From the NCBI RefSeq assembly GCF_004366735.1, contig NZ_SOQX01000005.1, forward strand, positions 138,650 through 202,649: a stretch of 64,000 nucleotides of DNA. Reading direction: 5' to 3'. Position numbers and translations under genes: made by a program. This DNA is from Thiohalophilus thiocyanatoxydans (GTDB taxonomy: Bacteria > Pseudomonadota > Gammaproteobacteria > UBA6429 > Thiohalophilaceae). A model generated the notes under the pieces. The model made no database searches and was not told the DNA's origin. It worked only from the letters and a program-made list of their open reading frames with translations. This document shows, piece by piece, positions 8,601 to 17,742 of this stretch (position 1 is the stretch's first letter; each line of letters opens with the position of its first letter).

Positions 8601-9025
8601 CGGCTTTCGTTCTCGCTTCCCTCCCGACTCGCCCGGTTCGTGGAATCACCATTCAGCTTGATACAACTGAAAAACAGCGTCATAACCTGCGGCACAACCG
8701 CGTAACATTTCCTGACGAGTTTCTGCACGCTCCGGCTATCCTCCTGCAATCTGAACACGCCGCAAAAGCGACTCACCCATCACTCTGCCGGCCTCTTGCT
8801 TGAGCTCCCCTCCGCCCGCGAAGCGGGTTTTGTAGGGCTTGCGTTTTTGGACTATATAGACTCTCCTGTAAAGGCGGTATCGTCTTTTACAGGAAAGTGT
8901 CCGTTAAACAGGTAGGGGTTCACAAACCCCGCCCGATAGCGAGGAATCGTCAAGGGGCCTTCAACCGGCCCTGTTATATGGCTCACAATTCGGTGATCTG
9001 CCCAGGTTACAGGGATATTGCAAAT
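8601..9025. other. Intergenic region with 11-bp-stem hairpin
   Basis: No gene was recognised. At about 8860-8898 the arms ACTCTCCTGTAAA and TTTACAGGAAAGT pair with one mismatch around a loop containing GGCGGTATCG. This could be a terminator without a T-tract or a leader structure for the next operon. Confidence 0.45.
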
Positions 9026-9778
9026 ATGTTGAATTCAGCGCAAACCAGCCATTCCAAAAGAGTCATCCGTTCGCCGCTGTGGGGGATTGCCGGCAGCATT
9101 TTGTTTGTCGCCGCAGTACTCGCCGTGTTGATCTATTTTGGCGTGGATGAACAGGTAAGACACTTGCTGCAATGGTTTGAAGCCCGGGGCGCATGGGTCT
9201 CGCTGCTCTTCATTCTGCTGATGGCGGCGGTGGTCCTGCTGCTGCTGCCGGGTATCTTGTTTACCACCGGCGCCGGGTTTGTTTTCGGTGTCGTGGAAGG
9301 TTCGATTTACGTGGTGCTTGGGACGACACTCGGCGCAAGCCTGGCATTTGTGATTGCACGCTATCTGTTCGGCGCACGTGCCAGGCAATTCATCATGGCC
9401 CGTTCCCGGCTTCGGCTGGTAAGCGAGGAAGTGAGACCGCATGGCTGGAAAATCGTTTTGCTGACGCGGCTGATCCCGTTTTTTCCCAGCAAGATCTCCA
9501 ACTATTTTTTCGGGCTGACCCCTTTTTCCCTGCGGGGTTATATCGGCGGTTCCCTGGTCGGTTTCATTCCCCTCTCCGTGCACAACGTCTATCTCGGCTC
9601 GATTGCCGCCGACCTTTCCACCCTGGGCGCACACGAACTCGGCCGCACACCCCTGGAATGGAGTCTCTACGCGGCAGGCTTCATTGCCGCCGTGATCGCC
9701 GTTGTCACCCTCAGCCGGCTGGCACAAAGGGCGTTGGCCCGGTATGAACAGAAAGGCGAAATCGAGGAGGAACCATGA
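9026..9778 (+). CDS. TVP38/TMEM64 (VTT-domain) membrane protein
   Basis: The 250-residue protein is a VTT-domain membrane protein: helix LWGIAGSILFVAAVLAVLIYFG, then LLLLPGILFTTGAGFVFGVVEG, GTTLGASLAFVIARYLFG, and LLTRLIPFFPSKISNYFFGLTPFSL, which match the TVP38/TMEM64 pattern. The frame is open back to 8897; the ATG at 9026 was chosen because it puts a short polar tail before the first helix, but the ribosome site is weak. It overlaps the next gene by four bases (ATGA), so translation is probably coupled to the glycosidase and glycosyltransferase. A role in membrane lipid or envelope glycan handling is plausible. Confidence 0.8.
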   Translation: MLNSAQTSHSKRVIRSPLWGIAGSILFVAAVLAVLIYFGVDEQVRHLLQWFEARGAWVSLLFILLMAAVVLLLLPGILFTTGAGFVFGVVEGSIYVVLGTTLGASLAFVIARYLFGARARQFIMARSRLRLVSEEVRPHGWKIVLLTRLIPFFPSKISNYFFGLTPFSLRGYIGGSLVGFIPLSVHNVYLGSIAADLSTLGAHELGRTPLEWSLYAAGFIAAVIAVVTLSRLAQRALARYEQKGEIEEEP

Positions 9779-12027
9779 GCTGGATGAAATGGCTGCCGTG
9801 GCGCTTTATCGTGCGCTATGTGGCGCGCAAACAGGGGTTTCTCGATCCGATCGCCCTGCTGGCGCGGCTGCACAGCTTTGCCCAGCCTTCCGAGGTAGGC
9901 GAACCCATCGAGCTGCTGCGCGCGGGGGTGGTTTTCCATGCCCGCGGTCTGATCAACAGCCGGGTCATTCAGCACAACCTGGACTGGGTGTGGCCCTACT
10001 GGATCGAGCGTCAGTTCGATCCCACCGATATGTCCTTTATCCCGCGTGCCTTTTCCTTCACCCATATCAATCTCAGCCATCGCAACTGGACCGCGATCGG
10101 TTATCCGGAGTGCCCGGAACTGCCGATCGTCGATCCCCGCGGATTGCTGACCCCCCTGCTCGATGGCTGGTCACTGGACGGCTGGATCATGACGGAGGAC
10201 GGCCGCACGCTACTCCCCTCGCGGAGCGCCGAGTGCCGGCAGCGGCAGGAGATGGCATCGGGTGTTTGCATTACCACCGACACACAAACGGAGGGGCTGG
10301 CCCTGACCAGCCGCGCCTGGGTAGAGATCGAGTCGGGCATCCCGGTCTGCAAACTGCGTCTGCAGGCACGCGCCGATACTCGGGCCTCGGTAGTGCTGGC
10401 GCTGCGTCCGTATAATCCCGAAGGGATCAGTTTCATCAATCAGGTCAGTCTCTCCCCCGGGCGCGATGCCTGGACCATTGACGACAAACAACAGGTCACC
10501 TTCAGTACCGCTGCCGAACGGCATCATGTCGCCGATTATCGCAGCGGGGATGTGTTCATTCATCTTGGTGACCGGGAAGATCAGACCGAAGGCCGCTGTG
10601 AGGTGGGCATGGTCACCGCGGCGGCGCTGTTTTCCTGCAACGCCGGTGAAACAACCGACATCACCGCCAGCATCCCGCTGGCGAGTAAACCGGACGAGCG
10701 GCTGGTCGCCGAGGCCTGGCCCAACGTCCATCAGGATCATTGCCAGCTCTCCTGTCCGGAGGCGCATTACCAGTTTCTCTACGATGCCGCGATCACCTCA
10801 CTGATTCTGCATTCACCCGGGGATGTCTATCCCGGGCCCTACACCTACAAGCGCTTCTGGTTTCGCGATGCCGCCTTCATCATTCACGCCCTGCTCTGTA
10901 CCGGCCTGACCCACCGCGCCGAACGGGCTCTGGCGCGCTTTCCGGCACGCCAGACCGGGCTCGGCTATTTCCGTTCCCAGGAAGGCGAATGGGACTCCAA
11001 CGGCCAGGTGTTGTGGATCCTGGAACGCTTCTTTGCCCTGACCAACCGCAAACCCACACTCGACTGGCACGACCCGGTTGCGCAAGGCGCGCGCTGGATT
11101 CTGCGCAAGCGACTCAACGATGATCTGGCAGCCCCCCACGCCGGTCTGCTGCCGGCGGGATTCAGCGCCGAACACCTGGGGCCCAACGACTATTACTACT
11201 GGGATGATTTCTGGGGAATCGCCGGCCTGCACGCGGCGGCGGCGATGTTCACGGAGACGGACCCCGATCGCAGCCGGGATTTCGCCGCGGGAGCCGACAA
11301 CTTTGCCGCCGCGGTGGATCGCAGTCTGATCGCCTGCGCGCAACGGCTGAACCGTGCGGCCATGCCGGCCTCCCCCTATCGCCGGCTCGATGCCGGGGCC
11401 ATCGGCTCGCTGGCGGGGGGCTATCCCCTGCAACTCTGCGCCCCAGACGATCCCCGGCTGCTCGACACGGTCGAGTTTCTGCATCAGCACTGTTTCGTCA
11501 AAGGCACCTTCTATCAGGACATGACCCATTCCGGTCTCAATGCTTACCTGACCCTGCACGTTGCCCAGGTAATGCTACGCGCCGGCGATCCCCGCTACCT
11601 GGAACTGATGGATGCCGTGGCGGACCTCGCCTCACCGACCGGACAGTGGCCCGAAGCCTGCCATCCTTTGACCGGCGGTGGCTGCATGGGTGACGGTCAC
11701 CATGTCTGGGCCGCCGCCGAGTGGGCGTTGATGATCCGCAACTGTTTCGTGCGCGAAGAGGCGGAACGGCTTATTCTGATCAGCGGCATTCCCGGGCGCT
11801 GGCTGGAACAGTCAACGCCGATCCGCTTCGGGCCGGCGCCGACCCGCTTTGGCACGGTGTCGATCACCCTCACCCCGGATCCCGGCGGAGCGCCGCGTCT
11901 CGACTGGCGGGGCGACTGGCATGACGAAGTCCCCCCGATCGAGATTCGACTACCCGGCTATGTCCCGCTCGACACGACCCGGGGCAGCGGCTCGGAACTG
12001 CTCGTGAAAAGGAAGCCTGACGCATGA
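9775..12027 (+). CDS. Amylo-alpha-1,6-glucosidase-like (alpha/alpha)6 glycosidase
   Basis: The 750-residue protein has no signal peptide. An N-terminal beta-rich part (to about 340) contains LRLQARADTRASVVLALRPYNPEG, as in glycogen-debranching-type N domains. From about 350 on it looks like a six-hairpin catalytic domain: YKRFWFRDAAFIIHALL, GEWDSNGQVLWILERFF, NDYYYWDDFWGIAGLHAAA and WPEACHPLTGGGCMGDGHHVWAAAEW, with acidic residues suited to an inverting hydrolase. The substrate is unknown; glycogen, trehalose-like or envelope glucans are possible. It is coupled by 4-base overlaps to the VTT protein before it and the GT4 enzyme after it. Confidence 0.75.
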   Translation: MSWMKWLPWRFIVRYVARKQGFLDPIALLARLHSFAQPSEVGEPIELLRAGVVFHARGLINSRVIQHNLDWVWPYWIERQFDPTDMSFIPRAFSFTHINLSHRNWTAIGYPECPELPIVDPRGLLTPLLDGWSLDGWIMTEDGRTLLPSRSAECRQRQEMASGVCITTDTQTEGLALTSRAWVEIESGIPVCKLRLQARADTRASVVLALRPYNPEGISFINQVSLSPGRDAWTIDDKQQVTFSTAAERHHVADYRSGDVFIHLGDREDQTEGRCEVGMVTAAALFSCNAGETTDITASIPLASKPDERLVAEAWPNVHQDHCQLSCPEAHYQFLYDAAITSLILHSPGDVYPGPYTYKRFWFRDAAFIIHALLCTGLTHRAERALARFPARQTGLGYFRSQEGEWDSNGQVLWILERFFALTNRKPTLDWHDPVAQGARWILRKRLNDDLAAPHAGLLPAGFSAEHLGPNDYYYWDDFWGIAGLHAAAAMFTETDPDRSRDFAAGADNFAAAVDRSLIACAQRLNRAAMPASPYRRLDAGAIGSLAGGYPLQLCAPDDPRLLDTVEFLHQHCFVKGTFYQDMTHSGLNAYLTLHVAQVMLRAGDPRYLELMDAVADLASPTGQWPEACHPLTGGGCMGDGHHVWAAAEWALMIRNCFVREEAERLILISGIPGRWLEQSTPIRFGPAPTRFGTVSITLTPDPGGAPRLDWRGDWHDEVPPIEIRLPGYVPLDTTRGSGSELLVKRKPDA

Positions 12028-13316
12028 ACATTCTCATCCTCACCAACACCTTTGCCCCCCACGTGGGCGGCGTGGCCCGCTCCGTGGAGGCGTTTGTCAG
12101 GGAATACCGCAAGCGGGGGCATGAGGTGCTGATCGTGGCGCCCGAATTTCCCGGCGCAGAAGAGGACGAAGCCGACGTGGTACGCATTCCCGCGATTCAG
12201 AACTTCAACGCCAGCGATTTCTCCGTGGTGTTGCCGGTCCATCCGCAACTCAGCGCCCGGCTCGATGCCTTCCAACCGGACATCGTCCACTCCCAGCACC
12301 CTTTCCTGCTCGGCATGACCGCCGTGCGGATCGCCCGGCGTCGCAACCTGCCGCTGGTCTTCACTCATCACACCCTGTATGAGCAATATACCCACTATGT
12401 GCCGGGTGATTCGCCGGTGCTCAGGCGCTTCGCGATCGAGCTGGCCACCCGTTACGCGAACCTCGCCGATCAGGTCTTCGCCCCCAGTGAAAGCATCCGC
12501 GAGCTGCTGCTGCAACGCGGCGTCACCACGCCGGTTAGCGTGGTGCCGACCGGGGTCTACCTGGAGCACTTCGCCCGGGGCGACGGCCCCGGCTTTCGCG
12601 AACAGCGGGGTATTCCGGCGGAGGCGTTTGTGGTGGGCCATCTGGGCCGCCTGGCGCCGGAGAAGAATCTGGCATTTCTGAGCCGCGCCGTCGCCCGCTT
12701 CGCCGCGGAGCACCCGCAGGTCCATTTTCTGGTTATCGGCTCCGGCCCCTCCGAACAAAGCATGCGCGAAATTTTCACCGAAGCGGGACTCGACGATCGC
12801 CTGCATATCACCGGCATCCTGCAACAACCTGCTCTGAGCGATGCCCTGCACGCCATGGATCTGTTCGCCTTCGCCTCGTTAAGCGAAACCCAGGGCATGG
12901 TGCTGACAGAAGCCATGGCCGCCGGCTTGCCCGTCATCGCCCTGGATGCGCCCGGGGCGCGGGAAGTGGTCCGGGATCAACAGAACGGACGCCTGCTGCG
13001 GGAAGAATCGATCCCGGCTTTCAGCGCGGCCCTGCAGTGGGTTGCCGGGCTCTCTCCCGAAGCGATCGGTGATCTCAAGCGTAGCGCGCTGGAGACCGCC
13101 GAAGCTTTTTCCATGCCCCGTTCGGCGGACAAAGCACTGAGCTGTTATGCCTCGCTCGAACCCGGCCCCCGGGATGAATCGCTCAAGCAGGAAACCGGGG
13201 TGCAGGAAGTGATGACCGCCATCAAGACGGAGTGGAATATTCTGAAAAGCATGGCCGACGCCGGTAACGTCGCGCTGGGGAGCCAGCTGTTTTCCGACAA
13301 GGAGGAGGATGGATAA
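12024..13316 (+). CDS. GT4-family glycosyltransferase
   Basis: The 430-residue protein is a GT-B fold glycosyltransferase. The N-terminal acceptor domain starts ILTNTFAPHVGGVARSVEAF, with THHTLYEQYTHYVP following the HSQHPFLLG strand. The C-terminal donor domain has GHLGRLAPEKNL and the family E-x7-E motif in SETQGMVLTEAMAAGLPVIA (about 286-294). The sequence resembles diacylglycerol or phosphatidylinositol glucosyl/mannosyltransferases (UgtP/PimB-like), so a glycolipid product is possible; this is inference. It overlaps the glycosidase gene by four bases and ends the operon. Confidence 0.87.
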   Translation: MNILILTNTFAPHVGGVARSVEAFVREYRKRGHEVLIVAPEFPGAEEDEADVVRIPAIQNFNASDFSVVLPVHPQLSARLDAFQPDIVHSQHPFLLGMTAVRIARRRNLPLVFTHHTLYEQYTHYVPGDSPVLRRFAIELATRYANLADQVFAPSESIRELLLQRGVTTPVSVVPTGVYLEHFARGDGPGFREQRGIPAEAFVVGHLGRLAPEKNLAFLSRAVARFAAEHPQVHFLVIGSGPSEQSMREIFTEAGLDDRLHITGILQQPALSDALHAMDLFAFASLSETQGMVLTEAMAAGLPVIALDAPGAREVVRDQQNGRLLREESIPAFSAALQWVAGLSPEAIGDLKRSALETAEAFSMPRSADKALSCYASLEPGPRDESLKQETGVQEVMTAIKTEWNILKSMADAGNVALGSQLFSDKEEDG

Positions 13317-13436
13317 TACACCTCAAAGTGATCGGGCGCATCGCGCGGCAATCCGCCGATCACGAAACTGATTGCCCCGTGTCTGGCCGAATAGCGGTCT
13401 TTACCGGGCAGGCACATTATCCTCTCCCTTGTCACA

Positions 13437-13841
13437 TTTGCGGTGCCCTGATCTGCGCAACGGATCCTGCCGCCGTTATCGATATATTCAAACACTTCAG
13501 AATAGACGAGCGCCTGATCACTTTACTGGAAGGCGAAAGCCTGTTTAACGACGCCATCGCAATTGTATTATTCGGCCTTTTATTATCCCTGGTGATCAAG
13601 CCCGCGCAACAACGGGCACGGCACTTACCTGTAGTATCGTTCCTCTATGGCCTGCTTGGCGGCATTATTACACGCCTGAGTAACCCTGGAACTGTCACTG
13701 CCGCTTGAACTGAATGCCTGGCACACGATTCAACCCATCACCTACGATGTTGTGATCTTTTCCGTATTGATCCAGGTGCCGGCCCTGTACCTGATACTGA
13801 ACCGCCTGATAATAAAAACAGACGGGGACACACCGGTATAA
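13437..13841 (+). pseudogene. Remnant of a CPA1 (NhaP-type) Na+/H+ antiporter
   Basis: One frame (to 13708) reads GALICATDPAAVIDIFKHF and LITLLEGESLFNDAIAIVLF, which are the core ion-binding helices of CPA1 antiporters. A second frame (13689-13841) reads LSLPLELNAWHTIQPITYDVVIFSVLIQV, the usual C-terminal helices. The two frames overlap out of phase, the intervening 100 or more residues are missing, and the N-terminal half was not found. This is a frameshifted, internally deleted gene just after the GT4 operon. Confidence 0.75.
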
Positions 13842-13898
13842 CTGAAGAGGTAGCGGGGCGAAGTGTGTTCTGCTTGCTCTCTTTCACCCGATGCGAAA

Positions 13899-14513
13899 CT
13901 AATTCATTTGCGCGACTGTCCAGTCGATCAGCTCGGCCGCCAGCGCATCACTGGCTCGCCCGAAGGCGTCGACCACCGCCGGGACCTGTTCGCCTTCCAC
14001 CGCCTCCCGGACGGCAAAGCGCCGCGTAGCGATAATCCGCTTGCCGCTGATCTCGACCAGGTGGGCATCCAGGCGAATGCGCACCTCCGGGACGCCCGCC
14101 GCATATTCGACCTGGAATGCGCGTAGTGTCCCGCCGAGTTCGACATCGGCCCGCAGTTGTTCGCGCCCGCTGCTCAGCCGGGTAATGCGCCCGTCATTAG
14201 CAAAGGCCTCCAGCAAGTGATCCCGCCATAATGCCGGCGCCGGCGAACTCCAGCGGACATTCGGATAAACATTCAGCTGGTGACCCTGCGGTACGACCAC
14301 GATCCGCGTGGTGCTCAAAAGCTCATTGGCCGAGGGACGCTGAAGACGTAAGGAGAGTTCTCTGTGTTCAGCGCCGCCATCCGCCACCCTGGAGGGCGGC
14401 AACCGGTAAATGTCCTGGGGCGCCGGTTCGGGAAGGATGCTGCAGCCACTCAGGCCCGTTATTACGAGAAGCCCCAGCCCGATCAGCCTGCTCCCTTGCA
14501 CCAATGATCTCAT
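13899..14513 (-). CDS. PqiC/MlaC-like ABC transport auxiliary lipoprotein
   Basis: The 204-residue product has a lipoprotein signal (LLVITGLSGCSILPEP, lipobox Cys at about 24) and the DUF330/PqiC pattern: DIYRLPP, RPSANELLSTTRIVVVPQGHQLNVYPNVRWSSPAPALWRDHLLEAF, and a C-terminal FAVREAVEG...AFGRASDALAAELIDWTVAQ. PqiC-type lipoproteins sit on the outer membrane and help MCE proteins pass lipids across the periplasm. It is the last gene of a four-gene operon and overlaps the MCE gene by four bases. Confidence 0.88.
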   Translation of the reverse strand: MRSLVQGSRLIGLGLLVITGLSGCSILPEPAPQDIYRLPPSRVADGGAEHRELSLRLQRPSANELLSTTRIVVVPQGHQLNVYPNVRWSSPAPALWRDHLLEAFANDGRITRLSSGREQLRADVELGGTLRAFQVEYAAGVPEVRIRLDAHLVEISGKRIIATRRFAVREAVEGEQVPAVVDAFGRASDALAAELIDWTVAQMN

Positions 14514-15325
14514 GGCTGAAACTCCCTGACAGGTTCACGATTGAGCAGATAGCCGCCCGGATTCTGATCGAAACGCTCCACCGCTTTGCGAACGGCGGCC
14601 GTGGAACGGCGCAGCTCATCGAGTGCCGGGCCGAGTTCGTCCAGCCCCTGCATGCCATCCGCCAGCGCCGCCTCGTTCTCGCGCAGTAAGCGATCGATCC
14701 GCGTGCTGGCCCGCGAGAGGTTCTCGACCCCCTGGCGCATTGCCTCGCTCTGACCGGCCAGCGTTCCGGTAAACCGGTCGAGGTTCTCAAGGCTGCGCGT
14801 CAGATGGGCGGTATTCTCTTTGGACAGCAGCCGATTGCTGTTCTCAATCAGCCGCGAGGCATCGTCGAGGATTTCTGTCAGCGCCTCGCTCAGCCGGCCA
14901 ATTTGCGACGCTCTTGCCGTAATTTGCGGCACGCCGCCATCGGCCCGCTCCAGCGGCGGACTCTGCGCCGCCCCCCCAAGCAACTGGATCTCGCTGGCGC
15001 CGGTAAGGTTGGCCAGAACCAACTCGGCCAGGGTGTCCTGGCGGACCGGCGTGCTGGCGCTCACCCTGATGCGGGCAATGACCTGCCGCGGATCGTCCGG
15101 ATCGATCCGGATCTGCTCGACCAGCCCCACCGGAATGCCGTTATACAGAACGCGGTTGCCGCTCGACAGGCCGGTAACCGACTGGCGAAAAACGACATCG
15201 TAGAGCGCGGTTTCGCTCTCCTCGGTCGGACCGCCGTCGGCCAGCCACAGCACGAACCACATACCGCCCGCGACCACCGCCATGGTGAACAGACCAATCA
15301 GTATATGGTGGGCACGGGTTTCCAT
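14510..15325 (-). CDS. MlaD-type MCE-domain substrate-binding protein
   Basis: The 271-residue protein is anchored by one N-terminal helix (about 8-30, HILIGLFTMAVVAGGMWFVLWL), then a single MCE domain (about 40-120: VVFRQSVTGLSSGNRVLYNGIPVGLVEQI...LAELVLANLTGASEIQLLGG). The C-terminal part is a long helical region (about 150-250) that could form a coiled-coil barrel. It should hold phospholipid between the inner-membrane ABC complex and the lipoprotein. It is longer than E. coli MlaD (183 residues) because of this helical tail. Confidence 0.9.
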   Translation of the reverse strand: METRAHHILIGLFTMAVVAGGMWFVLWLADGGPTEESETALYDVVFRQSVTGLSSGNRVLYNGIPVGLVEQIRIDPDDPRQVIARIRVSASTPVRQDTLAELVLANLTGASEIQLLGGAAQSPPLERADGGVPQITARASQIGRLSEALTEILDDASRLIENSNRLLSKENTAHLTRSLENLDRFTGTLAGQSEAMRQGVENLSRASTRIDRLLRENEAALADGMQGLDELGPALDELRRSTAAVRKAVERFDQNPGGYLLNREPVREFQP

Positions 15326-16135
15326 CTAACTAACCTCGTCGGTGGTTTGGGTGGCCTGTTGCGCGGTACGACCGCGCGGTCCATGAAAATAGTCCTGCAC
15401 CCAGCTATCCGGGGTCGCAGCCACCTCCTCGAGGGTGCCGGTAACCCGTACGCGTTTGTCGGCTAACACCGCCACCCGGTCGCAGACAGCATGCAGCGTA
15501 TCAAGATCGTGTGTCACCAGGAACACGCTAAACCCGAAAGCGTCGCGCAGGGTTAATAATAACCGGTCGAAGGCCGCCGCGCCGATGGGATCGAGCCCGC
15601 TGCTGGGCTCGTCGAGAAATAACAAGGGGGGATCGAGCGCCAGCGCGCGCGCCAGAGCCGCGCGCTTGACCATGCCGCCGGAGAGCTCGGCGGGATAGCG
15701 GAGGCCGGCCTCCGGCGCCAGGCCGACCAATGCCAGCTTGACCCAGGCCAGCGACTCGGCCTGGGAACGGCTCAGCCCGGCATGTTCGACCAGCGGCACC
15801 CCGATGTTTTCAAGGACCGTTAACGATGAGAACAGTGCCCCTTTTTGAAACAGCACTCCGCTGCGGCATATCAGCCGCGCCCGGTCCATCTCGTACAGGG
15901 CATACAGATCCTCGCCCAGAAAATGGACCGTCCCGGCGGCCGGTTGCAGCAGTCCCACGAGGCTGCGCAACAATACCGACTTGCCGGTGCCGCTGCCGCC
16001 CACCACACCGAGAATCTCGCCGCGATAGAGATCCAGATCCAGCCCGTCATGCACCACCTGCTCGCCAAAGCGGTTCACCAGTCCCCGGACCTGCACCAGC
16101 GCTTCACGCCCCGTGTTGTCACTCGCCTGACTCAC
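15326..16135 (-). CDS. MlaF-type ABC transporter ATP-binding protein
   Basis: The 269-residue ATPase has Walker A GGSGTGKS (about 46-53), signature LSGGMVKRAALARAL, Walker B PLLFLDEPSSGLDP and switch histidine VTHDLDTL. The GGM signature with the SGLDPIG motif is typical of MlaF/MKL ATPases, which drive lipid transport with MlaE. It abuts the MCE gene with no gap and overlaps the permease gene by four bases. Confidence 0.93.
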   Translation of the reverse strand: MSQASDNTGREALVQVRGLVNRFGEQVVHDGLDLDLYRGEILGVVGGSGTGKSVLLRSLVGLLQPAAGTVHFLGEDLYALYEMDRARLICRSGVLFQKGALFSSLTVLENIGVPLVEHAGLSRSQAESLAWVKLALVGLAPEAGLRYPAELSGGMVKRAALARALALDPPLLFLDEPSSGLDPIGAAAFDRLLLTLRDAFGFSVFLVTHDLDTLHAVCDRVAVLADKRVRVTGTLEEVAATPDSWVQDYFHGPRGRTAQQATQTTDEVS

Positions 16136-17280
16136 CAGCCCGCCTCCATGAAATACAGGGCCGCCACGGCATCGAGCAGGATCACGATGAAGATCGACTG
16201 CACCACACTCGAGGTCGTATGCAACCCGACCGACTCGGCGCTGGCGCCGGACTTGAAGCCCTCGAGACAGCCGATCAGGCCGATGATAAAAGCGAACAGC
16301 GGTGCCTTGGAGAGGCCGACCCAGAAGTGTTGCAGGGGCACCGCATTGACGATCTCCAGATAACGTGAAACAGAGATATCCAGTGACAGGTGCGACACCA
16401 GCCCGCCGCCGGCCACCCCGGAGAGAACGGCAATAAATGTCAGCAGGGGCAGGCTCACCATCAACGCCAGTATCCGGGGCAATACCAGCAACTCGATCGG
16501 ATCCAGCCCCTGCACACGCAGGGCATCAAGCTCCTCGTTGGCCTTCATCGAACCGATCTGCGCGGTGAAGGCGCTGGCGGTCCGCCCGGCCAGCATGATC
16601 GCCGTAAGCAAAACGCCAAACTCGCGCATGAATGAATAGGTCACCAGATCTACCGTGTAGATGGTCAGCCCGAGATCGACCAGCACCGTGGCACCCAGCA
16701 GAGCCACGACCGCCCCGACCAGGAAGGTCAGCAACGCGACGATGGGCACAGCATTGAAGCCGATCTGTTCGATGTGACTGACCAGCGGCGTGAGACGCCA
16801 GCGCCGCGGTCGCGGCAACACCCTCAGAAAGGTCAGCAACGTTCGCCCCATAAAATCGAGCAACGTCACCAGATCCCGACCGATGATCAGGCTCGCACGT
16901 CCGATGCGCGCCGTCACATCGCCAAAGACATAGCGGTTTTGGCGGGTATCCAGAACCGGATGCAACAACGCATTGCAGACGGTCAGCAACAGCTCGCGGC
17001 GTTCCGGGGTCAGCCCCGGCACGGACTCCGGCAGAGCCTGGGTCCGTTCGGTCCCCAGCAACCGGACCAGCAACGTGGCCCCGGCCGAGTCCATCTCACC
17101 AACCCCCTGAAGATCCAGTCGCACCGGCGTCGCGTTATCCAGGGTCAGTTTTCCCACCGACCGGCTTAACGCCGTGTAATGCAGCAGCGTCCAGTCGCCA
17201 GTGAGGAGCAGCGCGACGCCCTCCGGCCCGGCTTCCTGGCGCACCTGCCCCGGCGCGGACGCGGTCATATCCGCCACCAC
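16132..17280 (-). CDS. MlaE permease with N-terminal STAS (MlaB-like) domain
   Basis: The 382-residue protein fuses two Mla parts. Residues about 10-110 are a STAS-like domain (GDWTLLHYTALSRSVGKL, VRLDLQGVGEMDSAGATLLVRLLG), as in free-standing MlaB. Residues about 125-382 are a MlaE permease: FMREFGVLLTAIMLAGRTASAFTAQIGSMKANEELDALRVQGLDP is the conserved MlaE core. As the first gene of the operon it supplies both permease and STAS regulator, so no separate mlaB is needed. A direction of lipid transport cannot be read from sequence. Confidence 0.92.
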   Translation of the reverse strand: MVADMTASAPGQVRQEAGPEGVALLLTGDWTLLHYTALSRSVGKLTLDNATPVRLDLQGVGEMDSAGATLLVRLLGTERTQALPESVPGLTPERRELLLTVCNALLHPVLDTRQNRYVFGDVTARIGRASLIIGRDLVTLLDFMGRTLLTFLRVLPRPRRWRLTPLVSHIEQIGFNAVPIVALLTFLVGAVVALLGATVLVDLGLTIYTVDLVTYSFMREFGVLLTAIMLAGRTASAFTAQIGSMKANEELDALRVQGLDPIELLVLPRILALMVSLPLLTFIAVLSGVAGGGLVSHLSLDISVSRYLEIVNAVPLQHFWVGLSKAPLFAFIIGLIGCLEGFKSGASAESVGLHTTSSVVQSIFIVILLDAVAALYFMEAGW

Positions 17281-17442
17281 TCCCCACTCATCCGATAGCG
17301 ATAACGAAATCGGGAACCTGAAACCACCTGTCGTTCACACATACTCATGTCCGGGATAACATCCTGTTCACTAATAGCCCGAAGTGTATCGGTATCTCAC
17401 TGTACCACTACAACGGCCCTTCGGGCAGTTCAGGGCCGAGGT

Positions 17443-17603
17443 CGAGTTACGAGGGACGAGGTCTTGCAGGACGGGCTTTCAGCCACAAAAAAAGTCGGCA
17501 GTTGGCAGCATTTGATCGGCGTCCCTCGGACGCAGGACCGAGTTACGAGGGACGAGGTCTTGCAGGAGGGGCTTTCAGCTACAAAAAAGTCGGCAGATGG
17601 CAG
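17443..17603. repeat. Two direct copies of a ~65-base intergenic repeat
   Basis: Copy 1 is 17443-17508 and copy 2 is 17539-17603. They share CGAGTTACGAGGGACGAG, GTCTTGCAGGA, GGGCTTTCAGC, ACAAAAAA, GTCGGCAG and TGGCAG with only a few differences. The 30 bases between copies contain GTCCCTCGGACGCAGGAC. No coding potential was seen in either copy. Confidence 0.85.
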
Positions 17604-17623
17604 TCACAGTTAGCAGCATTAGC

Positions 17624-17689
17624 AGGAGCGCCTCCGGCGCGATAAGCCCGGGCAGCCCGCACGATCTATCGCGGCGCAGCCGCTCCTAC
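17624..17689. repeat. Inverted pair of REP-like elements
   Basis: Two REP-like units face each other. The left has AGGAGCG, a hairpin GCGCC-tcc-GGCGC, then GATA (17624-17644). The right, read on the minus strand, has GTAGGAGCG, a hairpin GCGGC-tgc-GCCGC, then GATA (17667-17689). The stem differs by paired changes, so the fold is kept. This matches the GTAGGAGCGG-type REP family familiar from Pseudomonas. Confidence 0.8.
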
Positions 17690-17742
17690 CGATCCATCAG
17701 TAAGGTGTTCTCCTCGTCACTCGTACCTCGTACCTCGGCCCT

